A DNA stretch of 57,549 nucleotides from assembly GCA_017848335.1 (NCBI GenBank), contig JAGDAX010000163.1, positions 1 to 57,549 on the forward strand. Reading direction: 5' to 3'. The translations under genes and the position numbers were made by a program. Positions 7,822 through 16,843 of this stretch are shown piece after piece (positions within the stretch are counted from its first letter, which is position 1; each line of letters begins with the position of its first letter). Source of the stretch: Clostridia bacterium. Lineage in GTDB: Bacteria; Bacillota; Clostridia; UBA1212. Under the pieces are notes generated by a model. The model saw only the letters and a list, made by a program, of their open reading frames with translations, was not told the DNA's origin and did no database searches.

Positions 7822-8502
7822 TACCGCGGGGTATTCGTTGCAGAGCAGCCTGTACGGCGGCTCGTCCTCGTCGATCGCCGGGAACCTTCCGGCGGGAGGA
7901 TTGAAGCGGTTGTCGTTGTTGTCGTCGTTGCACTGGCTGACCTCGCCCAGCAGCACGTCGCCGGAACCGGGCTCCACCGAAAAGTCGTGGTACAGCCGCT
8001 GCGTGATGTGGATGCTCTCGCCGGGCGTAAGCCTCACCTGCGTACCCGCGGGCACCGTATAGGTGCGGCCGTCGCAATGCACCGTCACGTCGGACTCGTA
8101 GTCAATCTCCTCGTCGGGCAGCGCATTGTACACCCTGATGAGAATGTTGCCGCCGCCGCGGTTTATGATATCCTCGGTCTTGTACCAGTGGAAGTGGTTC
8201 AGCGCGTACTGGCCCTCCTTGAGGAACAGTATCTTTTCGGCATATACCTTGGGGTACTTGTCGGGCATGAGGCGGTTGCCGTTCCTTATGGTGATGAGCG
8301 AGAAGCCCACCTCGTCGAACTTGCCGAGGCCGTAGTCGGTGATGTCCCAGCCCAGCATGCATTCGCGGACCTCGTCATATTCGTGGCCCAGCGTCTGCCA
8401 TTGCTCCGGCGTGAAGCCGCAGAAGGGCGGCAGCATAAATTGGTGCTTTTCGCACATTGCCTCCAGCTCTTTGAGCGCCTTGTTTATTTCCGATCTTTTC
8501 AT
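7810..8502 (-). CDS. D-lyxose ketol-isomerase (cupin type)
   Basis: A 230-residue protein of the D-lyxose isomerase family (PF07385), which interconverts D-lyxose with D-xylulose and often D-mannose with D-fructose, using a divalent metal in a cupin barrel. Seen: LNHFHWYKTEDIINRGGGN, whose two His and the Glu match the metal ligands, and a later YHDF providing a further His. Length is close to the usual ~227 residues. The start has AAGGAG 9 nt upstream. The last codons (VNAD and TAA) fall in the third partial copy of the tandem repeat, so its C-terminus may have been set by the repeat insertion. Confidence 0.85.
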   Translation of the reverse strand: MKRSEINKALKELEAMCEKHQFMLPPFCGFTPEQWQTLGHEYDEVRECMLGWDITDYGLGKFDEVGFSLITIRNGNRLMPDKYPKVYAEKILFLKEGQYALNHFHWYKTEDIINRGGGNILIRVYNALPDEEIDYESDVTVHCDGRTYTVPAGTQVRLTPGESIHITQRLYHDFSVEPGSGDVLLGEVSQCNDDNNDNRFNPPAGRFPAIDEDEPPYRLLCNEYPAVNAD

Positions 8503-8670
8503 GAAATTTCTCCTTTCGGTTTTGGCTGACCCTTTTGGGAATTCGGTTCAAATCGTTTTGGCTGACCGCTTGTGGCGGCCGCACGGGCGACCCGGTTTGG
8601 TCGATTCCGTTCAAATCGCTTTAGGGCTCAGGCTCAAGTCGTCCTGGGGCGACCCTTCCCGGGCCCCGGT

Positions 8671-9870
8671 TCAAAATTCGCTTTCCGCATTGATGACCGC
8701 GTGCAGGCTTCTGTCCTCCTCACGCAGCTTCTCCTTGACGGTTTTCACCGCCTCCTTGCGCTCGGCGATGCTCATTTCCGTCGGCACCACCAGGTCGAAA
8801 ATCAAATTGACCCAGTCCTCGCCGTCGGTTATTCTGAAATCGTGTATCGAGAAGGCTCCGTTGACGCCGACGCATATCCGCTCGGTCATTTCGCGCAGCG
8901 CGTCAACACGCGGGCTGTCGTTCACCACCGGATCCATGTGGACCACCAGCACCACGCCGAGCTCGCGCTGGACGTCATTCTCGATCTTGTCGATGGTCTC
9001 GTGAAGCTCCATCATATTGCCCTTGTACGGCACCTCGGCATGGGCGGAGGCGAAAACTCTTCCCGGGCCGTAGTCGTGCACGATCAGGTCGTGTATCCCG
9101 AGAATATCCTTCCCGGATGTCACGTGCTTCTTGATTTCCGACACCAGCAAGGGATCCGGCGCGCCGCCGAGAATCCTGTTCACCACGTCGCGGGCGATGC
9201 AAAAGCCGCTCCACAGTATGAACAGCGACATCACAAGGCCTATGATCCCGTCGAAGGGCACCTTCGAAATGAAGCTCCCCGCGTACCGGCTGCCCCCGAA
9301 AATATAAGCCAGCACCGCGCCTGCAATGGCGGCCAGAGTCCTCAGCGAGTCCCACAGACTGTCCTTGGCGGCGGCCAGAAGCAGCGTCGACCCGATGGCC
9401 CTGCCCAGCTTGCGGTTGACTGCCCACAGCCTGATCTTGATGCCGATGGACAGCACCAGGATGACGATCATGGGGAGAGACAGCTTTACGGGCTCCGGAT
9501 GAATAATTCCCTCGACCGAGGACTTCAGCATTTCCGCGCCCACCACCATGATGACCATGGCCATGACGAGGGAAGCCACGTATTCCACGCGGCCGTGTCC
9601 GAAGGGGTGCTCCCTGTCAGGCTGCTTGCCGGAAAGCCTCGCGCTCACCAGCGTCACCACGGACGTTCCCAAATCGGAGAGGTTGTTGAAGGCGTCGGAC
9701 GTTATTGCGATACTCGCGGAGATTATCCCGATAATGAGCTTCACCGCAAACAGTATCCCGTTATAGACGATCCCCAGAACCCCGGAAAGCACCGTATACC
9801 GCGACCTCACCGCCGGATTGCCTGTGTCCCCGCTGTTTTTTATGAATTTTCTAACCCAAAAATCCGTCAT
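8671..9870 (-). CDS. Cation diffusion facilitator family transporter
   Basis: A 399-residue CDF exporter that should move a divalent metal (Zn, Mn, Fe or similar) out of the cytoplasm in exchange for protons. Six hydrophobic helices are visible. The metal-site motif of helix II is SDAFNNLSDLG and that of helix V is AAKDSLWDSL; HPFGHGRVEY follows helix II as usual. The C-terminal cytoplasmic domain (IHDLIVHDYGPGRV, VHMDP) is longer than in FieF, as in the clostridial subfamily with a second regulatory domain. It overlaps the upstream aminotransferase gene by four bases (ATGA), implying translational coupling. Confidence 0.9.
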   Translation of the reverse strand: MTDFWVRKFIKNSGDTGNPAVRSRYTVLSGVLGIVYNGILFAVKLIIGIISASIAITSDAFNNLSDLGTSVVTLVSARLSGKQPDREHPFGHGRVEYVASLVMAMVIMVVGAEMLKSSVEGIIHPEPVKLSLPMIVILVLSIGIKIRLWAVNRKLGRAIGSTLLLAAAKDSLWDSLRTLAAIAGAVLAYIFGGSRYAGSFISKVPFDGIIGLVMSLFILWSGFCIARDVVNRILGGAPDPLLVSEIKKHVTSGKDILGIHDLIVHDYGPGRVFASAHAEVPYKGNMMELHETIDKIENDVQRELGVVLVVHMDPVVNDSPRVDALREMTERICVGVNGAFSIHDFRITDGEDWVNLIFDLVVPTEMSIAERKEAVKTVKEKLREEDRSLHAVINAESEF

Positions 9871-11060
9871 TTCGCATAGGACTCCGCAAGCAGGCGGAAC
9901 TTCTCAAGGGAGCGGGCGACCTTCTCCTCGGGCTGGCAGAAGGCTATCCTGAAGTGCCCCTTGCAGCCGAAGCCGTCTCCGGGCACCAGCACCAGCTCAA
10001 ACCTTTTGGCTCTCTCGCAGAAAGCCGTCGCGTCGGGCTCCAAAGACCTGGGGAACGCGTAGAATGTACCGCCGGGCTCCACGCAGAAATAGCCCGCGTC
10101 AATAAGCCCCCGGTAAAGAACGTCCTTGTTGCGCTGGTACACGGAAAGGTCCGCGGTCTCGCCGCAGCAAAGCCCCGCCACCATCTGGTAAAGCGCCGGC
10201 ACGCCCACGTAAGCCATGTCCCTGGCCGCTCCCGCCAGCACCTTCAGCAATATATCCGCGTCCTCACAGCGCTCCGTAAACGCCACGTAGCCGATCCTCT
10301 CTCCGGGTATCGAAAGCGCCTTGCTGTAGGAATAGCACGTCAGCGTGTTGTCGTAAAATTTGGCCACGTATGGCACCGAAAAGCCCTTAAAAACGATCTC
10401 CCGATAAGGCTCGTCGGAAATAATATAGATGCTGTGCCCGTACTCCTTTTCCTTGGCGCGCAGGAATTCCGCCAGCTTCTTTACGGTCGCCTCGCTGTAA
10501 ACGGCGCCGCTGGGATTGTTGGGCGAATTGATAAGTATCCCCCTGGTTTTAGGCGAAACCGTCCTGTCCAGCGCATCGAAGTCAATCTGAAACGAGTCGA
10601 TCTCCGCAGGAATGACGTTAAGCCTCACCCCCGCGGACGCCGCATAAACGTTGTACTCCGGGAAGTAAGGCGCAAAGGTTATTATCTCGTCGCCCGTCCC
10701 GTAATCGGTAAGCGCCCTGATGCAGCAGGTCACCGCCGCGGCCGCTCCTATGGTCATGAAAATATTCTTCCCGGAATAGCTCTCGCCGAAGCGCCGGTTA
10801 AGGTCCGCAGCAATAGCCTGCCTCACCGCAGGAATCCCCTCCGCGCTGGGATATCCGTGCACAGCCGTGGGCTCCATCTCCGAAAGCAGACGGACGGCCT
10901 CGGTGGTGATTTGCTCCGGCGGCGGCACACTGGGGTTGCCTATACTGAAATCGAAAACGTTGTCCGCGCCGATCTCAGCGGCTCTTGCCTTACTGTATTC
11001 AAAAAGATCCCTGATGACGGATCTCGCGTTAACGTTCTTACTGTATTTTGCGGATAACAT
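9867..11060 (-). CDS. PLP-dependent aminotransferase, class I/II
   Basis: A 397-residue fold-type I aminotransferase. Seen: FSIGNPSVPPP at the N-terminus, INSPNNPSGAVYS, SDEPYRE, the Schiff-base lysine in YSYSKALSIPGERIGY, and FRIAFC near the end. The family transfers an amino group from an amino acid to a 2-oxo acid in the cytoplasm; the amino acid cannot be deduced (aspartate/tyrosine-like). The start at 11060 (MLSAKYSKN) is chosen over the longer frame because family proteins begin near here and a G-rich site lies about 10 nt upstream. Its stop overlaps the start of the CDF transporter gene. Confidence 0.88.
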   Translation of the reverse strand: MLSAKYSKNVNARSVIRDLFEYSKARAAEIGADNVFDFSIGNPSVPPPEQITTEAVRLLSEMEPTAVHGYPSAEGIPAVRQAIAADLNRRFGESYSGKNIFMTIGAAAAVTCCIRALTDYGTGDEIITFAPYFPEYNVYAASAGVRLNVIPAEIDSFQIDFDALDRTVSPKTRGILINSPNNPSGAVYSEATVKKLAEFLRAKEKEYGHSIYIISDEPYREIVFKGFSVPYVAKFYDNTLTCYSYSKALSIPGERIGYVAFTERCEDADILLKVLAGAARDMAYVGVPALYQMVAGLCCGETADLSVYQRNKDVLYRGLIDAGYFCVEPGGTFYAFPRSLEPDATAFCERAKRFELVLVPGDGFGCKGHFRIAFCQPEEKVARSLEKFRLLAESYAK

Positions 11061-11550
11061 TTGGTCGTGTCCCCCGTTGTCTTTGTCTCCGCTGCCATAT
11101 AAACAGCCACGAGAATGATAGCACATTCGGGCCGGCTTTTAAAGGGGGAAGCGAGGGCGCCTCGCGCGCCTCGCGCGTTCCGCGCGAGTTATGAAATGGG
11201 AGCAATAGGACTGGAGTTATGGGACGGTGGTTATGAGTCGATCGTACCGCTGCGCGGTGACCCGGTGCCAAGTGCCCGGTGCGCAGCGCCGAGGAGGACT
11301 GAGTCTGAGGCGCTCCGCGCAAATAAACAGCCTTGGTGTCATCATGGAATGGACATCGAACCATCCCGCTTCGACTGACTTGCCGCTCGTACCGCTCCGC
11401 CGCCATCCCCGGCGTGACCTTCGATTTGACGGCTTCAAAAATGCAAGGCGAAAGGAGGGCTGTGGTAAGCAATCAGTGCCTTTACCCGGAGCAAATGCAT
11501 ATAAAAATGTGATTATGCCGCACGAAAATATAAATAATTTCGTGATGCTG
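11061..11550. other. Intergenic stretch with GAGTTATG-type and other repeats
   Basis: No gene is supported. The left part holds GC-rich repeats (GCGCCTCGCGC, CGCGCGAGTTATG) and the first copy of the 120-bp repeat; the right part turns AT-rich before the promoter of the ATPase gene. Confidence 0.7.
11214..11334. repeat. 120-bp direct repeat, left copy
   Basis: Begins GAGTTATGGGACGGTGG and ends CAAATAAACAGCCTT. It is almost identical to 12999-13117, differing by a few substitutions and small indels (for example GAGGAGGACTGAG against GAGGACTGAG). The two copies bracket the AAA ATPase gene in the same orientation. Confidence 0.92.
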
Positions 11551-11579
11551 TTGCCATTTTGCGTTTCGTCGGGTATAAT
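11551..11579 (+). promoter_or_regulatory. Promoter of the first AAA ATPase gene
   Basis: TTGCCA (11551-11556), a 17-base spacer and TATAAT (11574-11579), about 60 bases before the start codon. Confidence 0.85.
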
Positions 11580-11637
11580 AATAGTGTGAAAAGTTGCACT
11601 AAATCTCCAAGAATAATGTGATGGAGGAATTCTCTTT

Positions 11638-12975
11638 ATGGAACGACTGATTCTAAAACGGCTGCTGGAGTGGAAGAACTCTCCTTATCGCAAGCCGCTG
11701 GTCCTGAAAGGCGTGCGGCAGGTGGGCAAGACATGGGCTCTCAAGGAATTCGGCAGGCGTTATTATGAAAATACAGCATATTTCAACTTTGATGAGAACG
11801 AGGAATACCGGCAATTCTTTGAAACCACCAAGGATGTCGACCGCATTCTGCAAAACCTGATGCTGGCCAGCGGGCAAAAGATCCTGCCGGAAAAGACTCT
11901 GATCATTTTCGATGAGGTTCAGGACTGCCCAAAGGTCATCAATTCCATGAAGTATTTCTGCGAGAACGCGCCGCAGTACCACATTGCCTGCGCCGGTTCT
12001 CTGCTGGGAATCGCATTGTCGAAGCCGTCTTCCTTCCCCGTGGGCAAGGTCAATTTCATGCAGATCGACCCGATGACCTTTACGGAATTCCTGCTGGCCA
12101 ACGGCGACGCTAATCTGGCAAAGGTTCTCGACACCGTAGACACCATAGAGCCGCTGCCGGACGCCTTCTTCAATCCCCTCTACGAAAAGCTCAAAATGTA
12201 CTATGTCACCGGCGGGATGCCGGAGCCGGTGCTGATGTGGACAGAGGCCCGGGATGTGGACGCCATGCAGGAGGCGCTTTCGAGCATTATCGGCGCCTAT
12301 GAGCGTGACTTTGCAAAGCATCCCAATGTCAGCGAGTTCCCGAAGATCTCGATGATCTGGAAGTCCGTCCCTTCCCAGCTTGCCAGAGAAAACAAGAAAT
12401 TTATATATAAGGTCGTCAAAGAGGGAGCCAGAGCCAGAGAATACGAGGACGCGCTGCAATGGCTGGTAGACGCCAGGCTTGTCCATAAGGTCTACCGCAG
12501 CACCGCGCCGGGGCTCCCCATGTCGGCCTATGACGATTTGTCTGCATTCAAGATCTATCTGGTGGACGTGGGGCTGTTGCGTCGGCTTGCGCAGCTTGCC
12601 CCCACCGCATTCGGAGAGGGCAACCGCCTGTTCACCGAGTTCAAGGGCGCGCTGGCGGAAAACTATGTGCTGCAAACGCTTGCTACGCAATTTGAAGTCA
12701 TGCCGCGCTATTGGAGCCAAAGCAATCCTCCGTATGAAGTGGATTTTCTCATTCAACGGGAAAACGATGTTTTCCCTATCGAGGTGAAGTCCGAAGCCAA
12801 CACCACCAGCCGCAGCCTGAAAAAGTTCAAGGATCTGTTTCCGGATCAGGTGAAGCTCCGCGTGCGCTTCTCTCTGGACAATCTGAAGCTGGATGATGAT
12901 GTGCTGAATATCCCGCTGTTCATGGCGGACCAGGCAGACCGGCTGATCGGGCTTGCGCTGGAACAGAGAAAATGA
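11638..12975 (+). CDS. AAA_14/DUF4143 ATPase
   Basis: A 445-residue P-loop ATPase of the AAA_14 + DUF4143 family, common in anaerobes and of unproven function. Seen: Walker A LKGVRQVGKTWALKEF, Walker B LIIFDEVQDCP, sensor-like ACAGSLLGIA, then the DUF4143 C-terminal part ending in YEVDFLIQRENDVFPIEVKS, whose D...E-x-K pattern resembles a PD-(D/E)XK nuclease core. The start has GGAGG about 9 nt upstream and a good promoter. It is flanked on both sides by 120-bp direct repeats, suggesting a transferable or duplicable cassette. Confidence 0.85.
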   Translation: MERLILKRLLEWKNSPYRKPLVLKGVRQVGKTWALKEFGRRYYENTAYFNFDENEEYRQFFETTKDVDRILQNLMLASGQKILPEKTLIIFDEVQDCPKVINSMKYFCENAPQYHIACAGSLLGIALSKPSSFPVGKVNFMQIDPMTFTEFLLANGDANLAKVLDTVDTIEPLPDAFFNPLYEKLKMYYVTGGMPEPVLMWTEARDVDAMQEALSSIIGAYERDFAKHPNVSEFPKISMIWKSVPSQLARENKKFIYKVVKEGARAREYEDALQWLVDARLVHKVYRSTAPGLPMSAYDDLSAFKIYLVDVGLLRRLAQLAPTAFGEGNRLFTEFKGALAENYVLQTLATQFEVMPRYWSQSNPPYEVDFLIQRENDVFPIEVKSEANTTSRSLKKFKDLFPDQVKLRVRFSLDNLKLDDDVLNIPLFMADQADRLIGLALEQRK

Positions 12976-13337
12976 ATGCGGTGGCCAGAGGCCGGCGCGA
13001 GTTATGGGACGGTGGACGTGAGTTGATCGTACCGCTGCGCTGTGACCCGGTGCCAAGTGCCCGGTGCGCAGCGCCGAGGACTGAGTCTGAGGCGCTCCGC
13101 GCAAATAAAACAGCCTTCCCCATGTGAATATCCACGGAGAAAGGCCGTTGACAAAATTGCCGGTCACTTTTTTATATGCACTGCTTTGCTCTAAGTAAAG
13201 GATTCTCTATGTATGCGGTAATCCTCATCACCAGTAATCTGTATTTATCTAATATGTGGCACGATGTTTACTGCAACAGGAAACCATGCTTACCGGTATC
13301 AACTCCGTTTATTATCTCAATTATTTTCAAATGAAAG
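12976..13337. other. Intergenic stretch with repeat copy and AT-rich tail
   Basis: Contains the right copy of the 120-bp repeat, a GC-to-AT transition near 13150 and a weak hairpin (AGCCTT...AAGGC, 13112-13147) that on the minus strand is followed by TGTTTTATTT and could end the leftward transcript. No gene is seen. Confidence 0.5.
12999..13117. repeat. 120-bp direct repeat, right copy
   Basis: Second copy of the repeat at 11214-11334, same orientation, located 24 bases after the stop codon of the ATPase gene. Confidence 0.92.
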
Positions 13338-13988
13338 TCAAATTAATTGTATTGATGTATAATAAGCTATCACAGCGGATTTCAGGCAATAATATTCAAC
13401 AGCAAGTTTTGATGTATTGTCGTTTAAATTGACATTGTTTCTTTTACAAAAATCATCAAATACCGCCTCGTCAAGTAGTATTCTTTTGTGTTGTGACAAT
13501 GCACCGATCATTAATGCACTTTTTATCTCCTTTTCCGCGTCTTCAGCGCACATAAGATAAAATCCATCCTCACCGATTCCTAAAACACTAGTATAGTATT
13601 CTTCAAGTGAAATACCCAATGAGGTGCCAATTTCAGTATTTTCTTTGACTATCTGTTGGGTATACCGCCTTAAATCTTCCTCGGATATGCGATATTCGGC
13701 ACAACTCGTTGCATAATCAAGAAACTCATTGGCAATTTTATTATTCTGCTCAAAATTGAATTCACTTATCTTCATTTCAAACAAGTAATGATAAAAATCT
13801 GCAAAAGATTCAAATCCATGAGTATCGAGAAATGCACCAGTCTCTTCCTTTTCAGTGTAATCAAATATTCCGAGAATTGATACGTTTAAGGAACAGCTAT
13901 TGTCGATTTCAAAAAAATCGCATTGACAAATTTCGCTTGGAACTACAATGCAACCCGCGAATGGGTTTGTCCGGGAAACGGAAAAATA
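13338..13988 (-). pseudogene. Truncated trigger-factor-like protein
   Basis: The clear part (13338-13784, read from TTG or from ATG at 13775) gives about 148 residues including YRISEEDLRRYTQQIV, GISLEEYYTSVLGI and FDDFCKRNN, which match the helical C-terminal arms of trigger factor, the ribosome-associated folding chaperone. The frame remains open upstream to a TGA at 13989-13991 and reads protein-like text (FFEIDNSCSLNVSILGIFDY, then FLDTHGFESFADFYHYL) with no ATG or ribosome binding site, so the homologous region continues beyond any possible start. The ribosome-binding N-terminal domain and most of the PPIase domain are absent. It is most simply a decayed fragment in AT-rich, probably acquired DNA; a short product from an internal start cannot be excluded. 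Confidence 0.6.
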
Positions 13989-14007
13989 TCAAGAATTTTT
14001 GTTTCAG

Positions 14008-14100
14008 GTTGCAATTTTCCCAGATAACTCTATTGACAAGCAGGATTAAAAGTGCTATTATATGCTTGAAAACAATTATGAGTTGCAATTTTCCCGGATA
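14008..14100 (+). promoter_or_regulatory. 19-bp direct repeats flanking a promoter
   Basis: GTTGCAATTTTCCCAGATA at 14008-14026 and the same with one change (CGGATA) at 14082-14100, 74 bases apart. The first ends just before the -35 and the second runs into the ribosome binding site of the next gene. The placement is that of a double operator that could loop over the promoter. Confidence 0.75.
14033..14061 (+). promoter_or_regulatory. Promoter of the second AAA ATPase gene
   Basis: TTGACA (14033-14038), 17 bases, TATTAT (14056-14061). It lies between the two direct repeats. Confidence 0.88.
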
Positions 14101-14111
14101 GGAGCTTGAAT

Positions 14112-15407
14112 ATGGAAATCAAACGCGATTTGTACCTGAATCAATTGATCTCAAGAAAGCGCAACGGATTGATCAAGGTGGTCACCGGTGTGCGTCGGTG
14201 CGGCAAATCATATCTGCTGAACAACATCTTTTACCGCCACTTGCTCAGCGACGGCGTCGATCCAGACCATATCATCCGTTTTGCCTTCGACTCCGCCGAT
14301 GATCTGCTGCTGATCGGCGAGAATCTGATCAAACTGCAGAAAGCGAATAAAAAGGTCAACCCCGAGAAGTTCATGGCGTATATCCGCACGAAGATCATTG
14401 ACGAAGAAATGTACTATCTCCTCCTCGATGAAGTGCAGGAGATGGACGCCTTTGAAACGGTGCTGAACGGATACCTGCGCCGTGAAAACATGGACGTTTA
14501 CGTCACGGGGAGCAACGCGAAGTTCCTTTCGAGCGACATCATCACCGAGTTTGAAGGGCGCGGCGACGAGGTGCATTTGAATCCGCTGAGTTTCTCCGAG
14601 TTTATGACGGTTTGGGAAGGCGATAAATACGAAGGCCTCTCGCAATATATGCTTTACGGCGGGATCCCTCTCGTTGTGCTGCGCAAGGACGATCGCGATA
14701 AAGCGACGACGCTCCAGCGGCTTTTCGATGAGATCTATATCAAGGATATCGTCAAACGTCACAAGGTGCGCAAGCAGGAGGAAATGGAAGACCTTCTGAA
14801 TATACTGTCGTCTTCCGTCGGATCACTCACCAATCCCGAAAAGCTGAAAAACACCTTCCGGAGCGTTAAAAAATCGACGATCTCTTCCGAAACGGTCAAA
14901 CGGTATATTTCCTATTTTGCGGATTCCTTTTTGCTGGAGGAAGCAAAGCGTTACGACGTCAAGGGCAGAGCGTATATCAGCACGACGAACAAGTATTATT
15001 TTTCCGATCTCGGACTTCGCAACGCGCGGATCAACTTCCGTCAGTTCGAGCAGAACCATACGATGGAAAACGTGATTTATAACGAACTGCGTATGCGCGG
15101 CTATAACGTTGACGTCGGAGTCGTGCCGATAGCCGAAAAAGATAAAAAAGGCACTGTCACCAGGCAGTACCTTGAAGTCGATTTTATCTGCAATCTCGGT
15201 TCAGGCAGAGTCTATATTCAGTCCGCGTATTCAATTCCCGATGAAGAAAAGCGCGCTCAGGAGACCCGCTCGTTCAGAAGGATCGACGATTCATTCAAAA
15301 AAATCATCGTCACCCGCGATACCGCACAGCCGTGGTTTGACGATAACGGCATCCTGACTGTAAGCATCTATGATTTCCTGCTGGACCGAACGATCATCGA
15401 GAGGTAG
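14112..15407 (+). CDS. AAA_14/DUF4143 ATPase, second copy type
   Basis: A 431-residue ATPase of the same broad family as 11638-12975 but only distantly similar. Seen: KVVTGVRRCGKSYLLNNIF (Walker A), YYLLLDEVQEMDAFE (Walker B), YVTGSNAKFLSSD, and the DUF4143 end with YLEVDFICNLGSGRVYIQSA, again a possible restriction-nuclease-like core (D-F...Q-S in place of E-V-K). GTRs such as FEGRGDEVHLNPLSFSEF follow the usual pattern. ATG at 14112 is preferred to the TTG at 14106 because GGAG is 7 nt upstream of the ATG. It has a strong promoter between two operator-like repeats, and stands alone. Confidence 0.85.
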   Translation: MEIKRDLYLNQLISRKRNGLIKVVTGVRRCGKSYLLNNIFYRHLLSDGVDPDHIIRFAFDSADDLLLIGENLIKLQKANKKVNPEKFMAYIRTKIIDEEMYYLLLDEVQEMDAFETVLNGYLRRENMDVYVTGSNAKFLSSDIITEFEGRGDEVHLNPLSFSEFMTVWEGDKYEGLSQYMLYGGIPLVVLRKDDRDKATTLQRLFDEIYIKDIVKRHKVRKQEEMEDLLNILSSSVGSLTNPEKLKNTFRSVKKSTISSETVKRYISYFADSFLLEEAKRYDVKGRAYISTTNKYYFSDLGLRNARINFRQFEQNHTMENVIYNELRMRGYNVDVGVVPIAEKDKKGTVTRQYLEVDFICNLGSGRVYIQSAYSIPDEEKRAQETRSFRRIDDSFKKIIVTRDTAQPWFDDNGILTVSIYDFLLDRTIIER

Positions 15408-15701
15408 TTACAAAACACCGGACTCGAAATCAGTGATGCAGAAGGTAAGCCCCATCCTCGAAAACCCTTTATTTATAAGTGGTATTGCTCAAAGGGACAG
15501 GAAGTGAACAGAGAGCGATGCCGGTACGGGTGCAAGGGAAAGGACGCCACAGATCGAAACGGTCCGTGGCGTCCTTATATTGCTTCGGTTTATTGAAAAA
15601 ATACTGTCACAACTGTAGTGGTACAAAGGTCCCGCTATAAGACGTGCTCCGGAGACGCAGAGCCATAGAGACCCGGAGACGCAGAGCCACAGAGGAGTCC
15701 C
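15408..15701. other. Intergenic stretch with terminator and small tandem repeat
   Basis: Besides the hairpin at 15540-15576 it holds a 24-bp tandem repeat (CCGGAGACGCAGAGCCA at 15649-15665 and 15673-15689). No gene is supported. Confidence 0.6.
15540..15576 (+). terminator. Strong hairpin downstream of the ATPase gene
   Basis: Perfect 11-bp stem AAGGACGCCAC / GTGGCGTCCTT with a 15-base loop. The following text (ATATTGCTTC) is not a real T-tract, so termination is likely but not certain. Confidence 0.6.
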
Positions 15702-15730
15702 TTGATTAAACAAAACCTCTCTGTTATAAT
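15702..15730 (+). promoter_or_regulatory. Promoter of the lipoprotein locus
   Basis: TTGATT (15702-15707), a 17-base spacer and TATAAT (15725-15730). Confidence 0.85.
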
Positions 15731-15798
15731 GTGCCTACAAATGGCTCGACGGATAATGGTTTTCCATTATAACTTGAGCATTAAGGATATTGACTGCA

Positions 15799-15891
15799 AT
15801 GGCAAAATCAACATTTTTTAGTGATGTGTTTTCCGACGATCCGGTTTGTGACAGGCATTCTTCCCTGTGCATAGATTATGTAAGGAGGTAA
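15799..15891 (+). CDS. Possible 30-residue leader ORF
   Basis: ATG GCA AAA opens a 30-codon frame (MAKSTFFSDVFSDDP...) whose TAA overlaps the AGGAGG ribosome binding site of the lipoprotein ORF. This layout suggests translational coupling. The ORF's own ribosome binding site is poor (AAGG 13 nt upstream), and it may be a remnant of another gene. Not recognised. Confidence 0.3.
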   Translation: MAKSTFFSDVFSDDPVCDRHSSLCIDYVRR

Positions 15892-15897
15892 CTAACA

Positions 15898-16812
15898 ATG
15901 GATAAAAAAAGATTACGTGCATAATTATGTTTTCTCTGGCTTTGCTTTGCATCCTGAGCTCCTGTTTTATACCTCAAAAGGATAAATATGAAGTGTTGTT
16001 CGCCGGCCGCTCATCCTGTTTAAACGGGCTTGTTATTCCGTTGGATATCGACTTACACCACCGTAAAGATACAAGCAGAGATATTGGTTTATGGCCCGAT
16101 GAGATGAGTATCCTTTTCGAGGGAACGTCATACGATTGCACTTTCTATGAGGTACAACATCAGAATAAAAATACAGGATATATGTATCAATTCGATAAGA
16201 CTGAAAAAACACCCTCAGGTTATTTTGTGCTGAATGAAAATAAAGATGTGGTGGGCTACTCCGGCAAAACAAGGCTCAGTGAAGAAGAAAAAAAAAGGAC
16301 TCACCCAGATAAATGAAGACGAAGCTGTTGTTATTGCAGAACAAATATTCAGAAAATATTTCGACGTTGATTATTCGATGTACTCCTTAGCTGTAAATAA
16401 GGATGATAGCTCGCCCACGATGAGCTGCTATGACATAAACTTTTGGAAAAACAGCGATTACCCGATAGGTATTACTGATAGTCTTTATGTTTCGGTTGGA
16501 CTTTACGGTGAGATTATATGGTTTTATGGCCTTAGTATCGATTCAATAACAGCGCCTGAGGAAATAATTAATGTAGACGACGTACAGCAATGCATAGAAA
16601 AACGTTTGGATGAAGTGTTTAAGGATAATAAATTTGTTTATTCTGACCTTAAGGTAAACATAGATGGCTTGGTATTAGGATATGATGCGAAAGAAAGCCG
16701 GTACGAAATACGCAGCATATTTACATTTGATTGTATCGGGAGATTTGGTAACGGTGAAGAGCAAACCTTGCACGATCGCATACAGATCATAATAAAATGC
16801 AATTTTGAATGA
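15898..16812 (+). pseudogene. Lipoprotein gene with two poly-A frameshifts
   Basis: As written the ATG at 15898 (AGGAGG 8 nt upstream) runs MDKKRLRA and stops. If the A7 tract at about 15904-15910 had eight A the product would begin MDKKKITCIIMFSLALLCIL and SSC, an ideal lipoprotein signal with lipobox at Cys23. That frame then continues to 16316; at the A9 tract near 16288-16296 one A fewer would join it to the frame ending at 16812, giving about 304 residues in one lipoprotein. The second half reads EDEAVVIAEQIFRKYF, a pattern seen in small secreted PepSY-like or unknown lipoproteins. Both breaks are in homopolymers, so phase variation, transcriptional slippage or sequencing error are alternatives to a dead gene. 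Function unknown. Confidence 0.65.
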
Positions 16813-16843
16813 GATAATCATCCTTTTTCTCCGAAAAACAGAC

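Noticed and set aside
13832..14101. 89-codon plus-strand frame before the second ATPase
   Set aside because: It is antisense to the trigger-factor remnant and runs through promoter and operator repeats; no domain.
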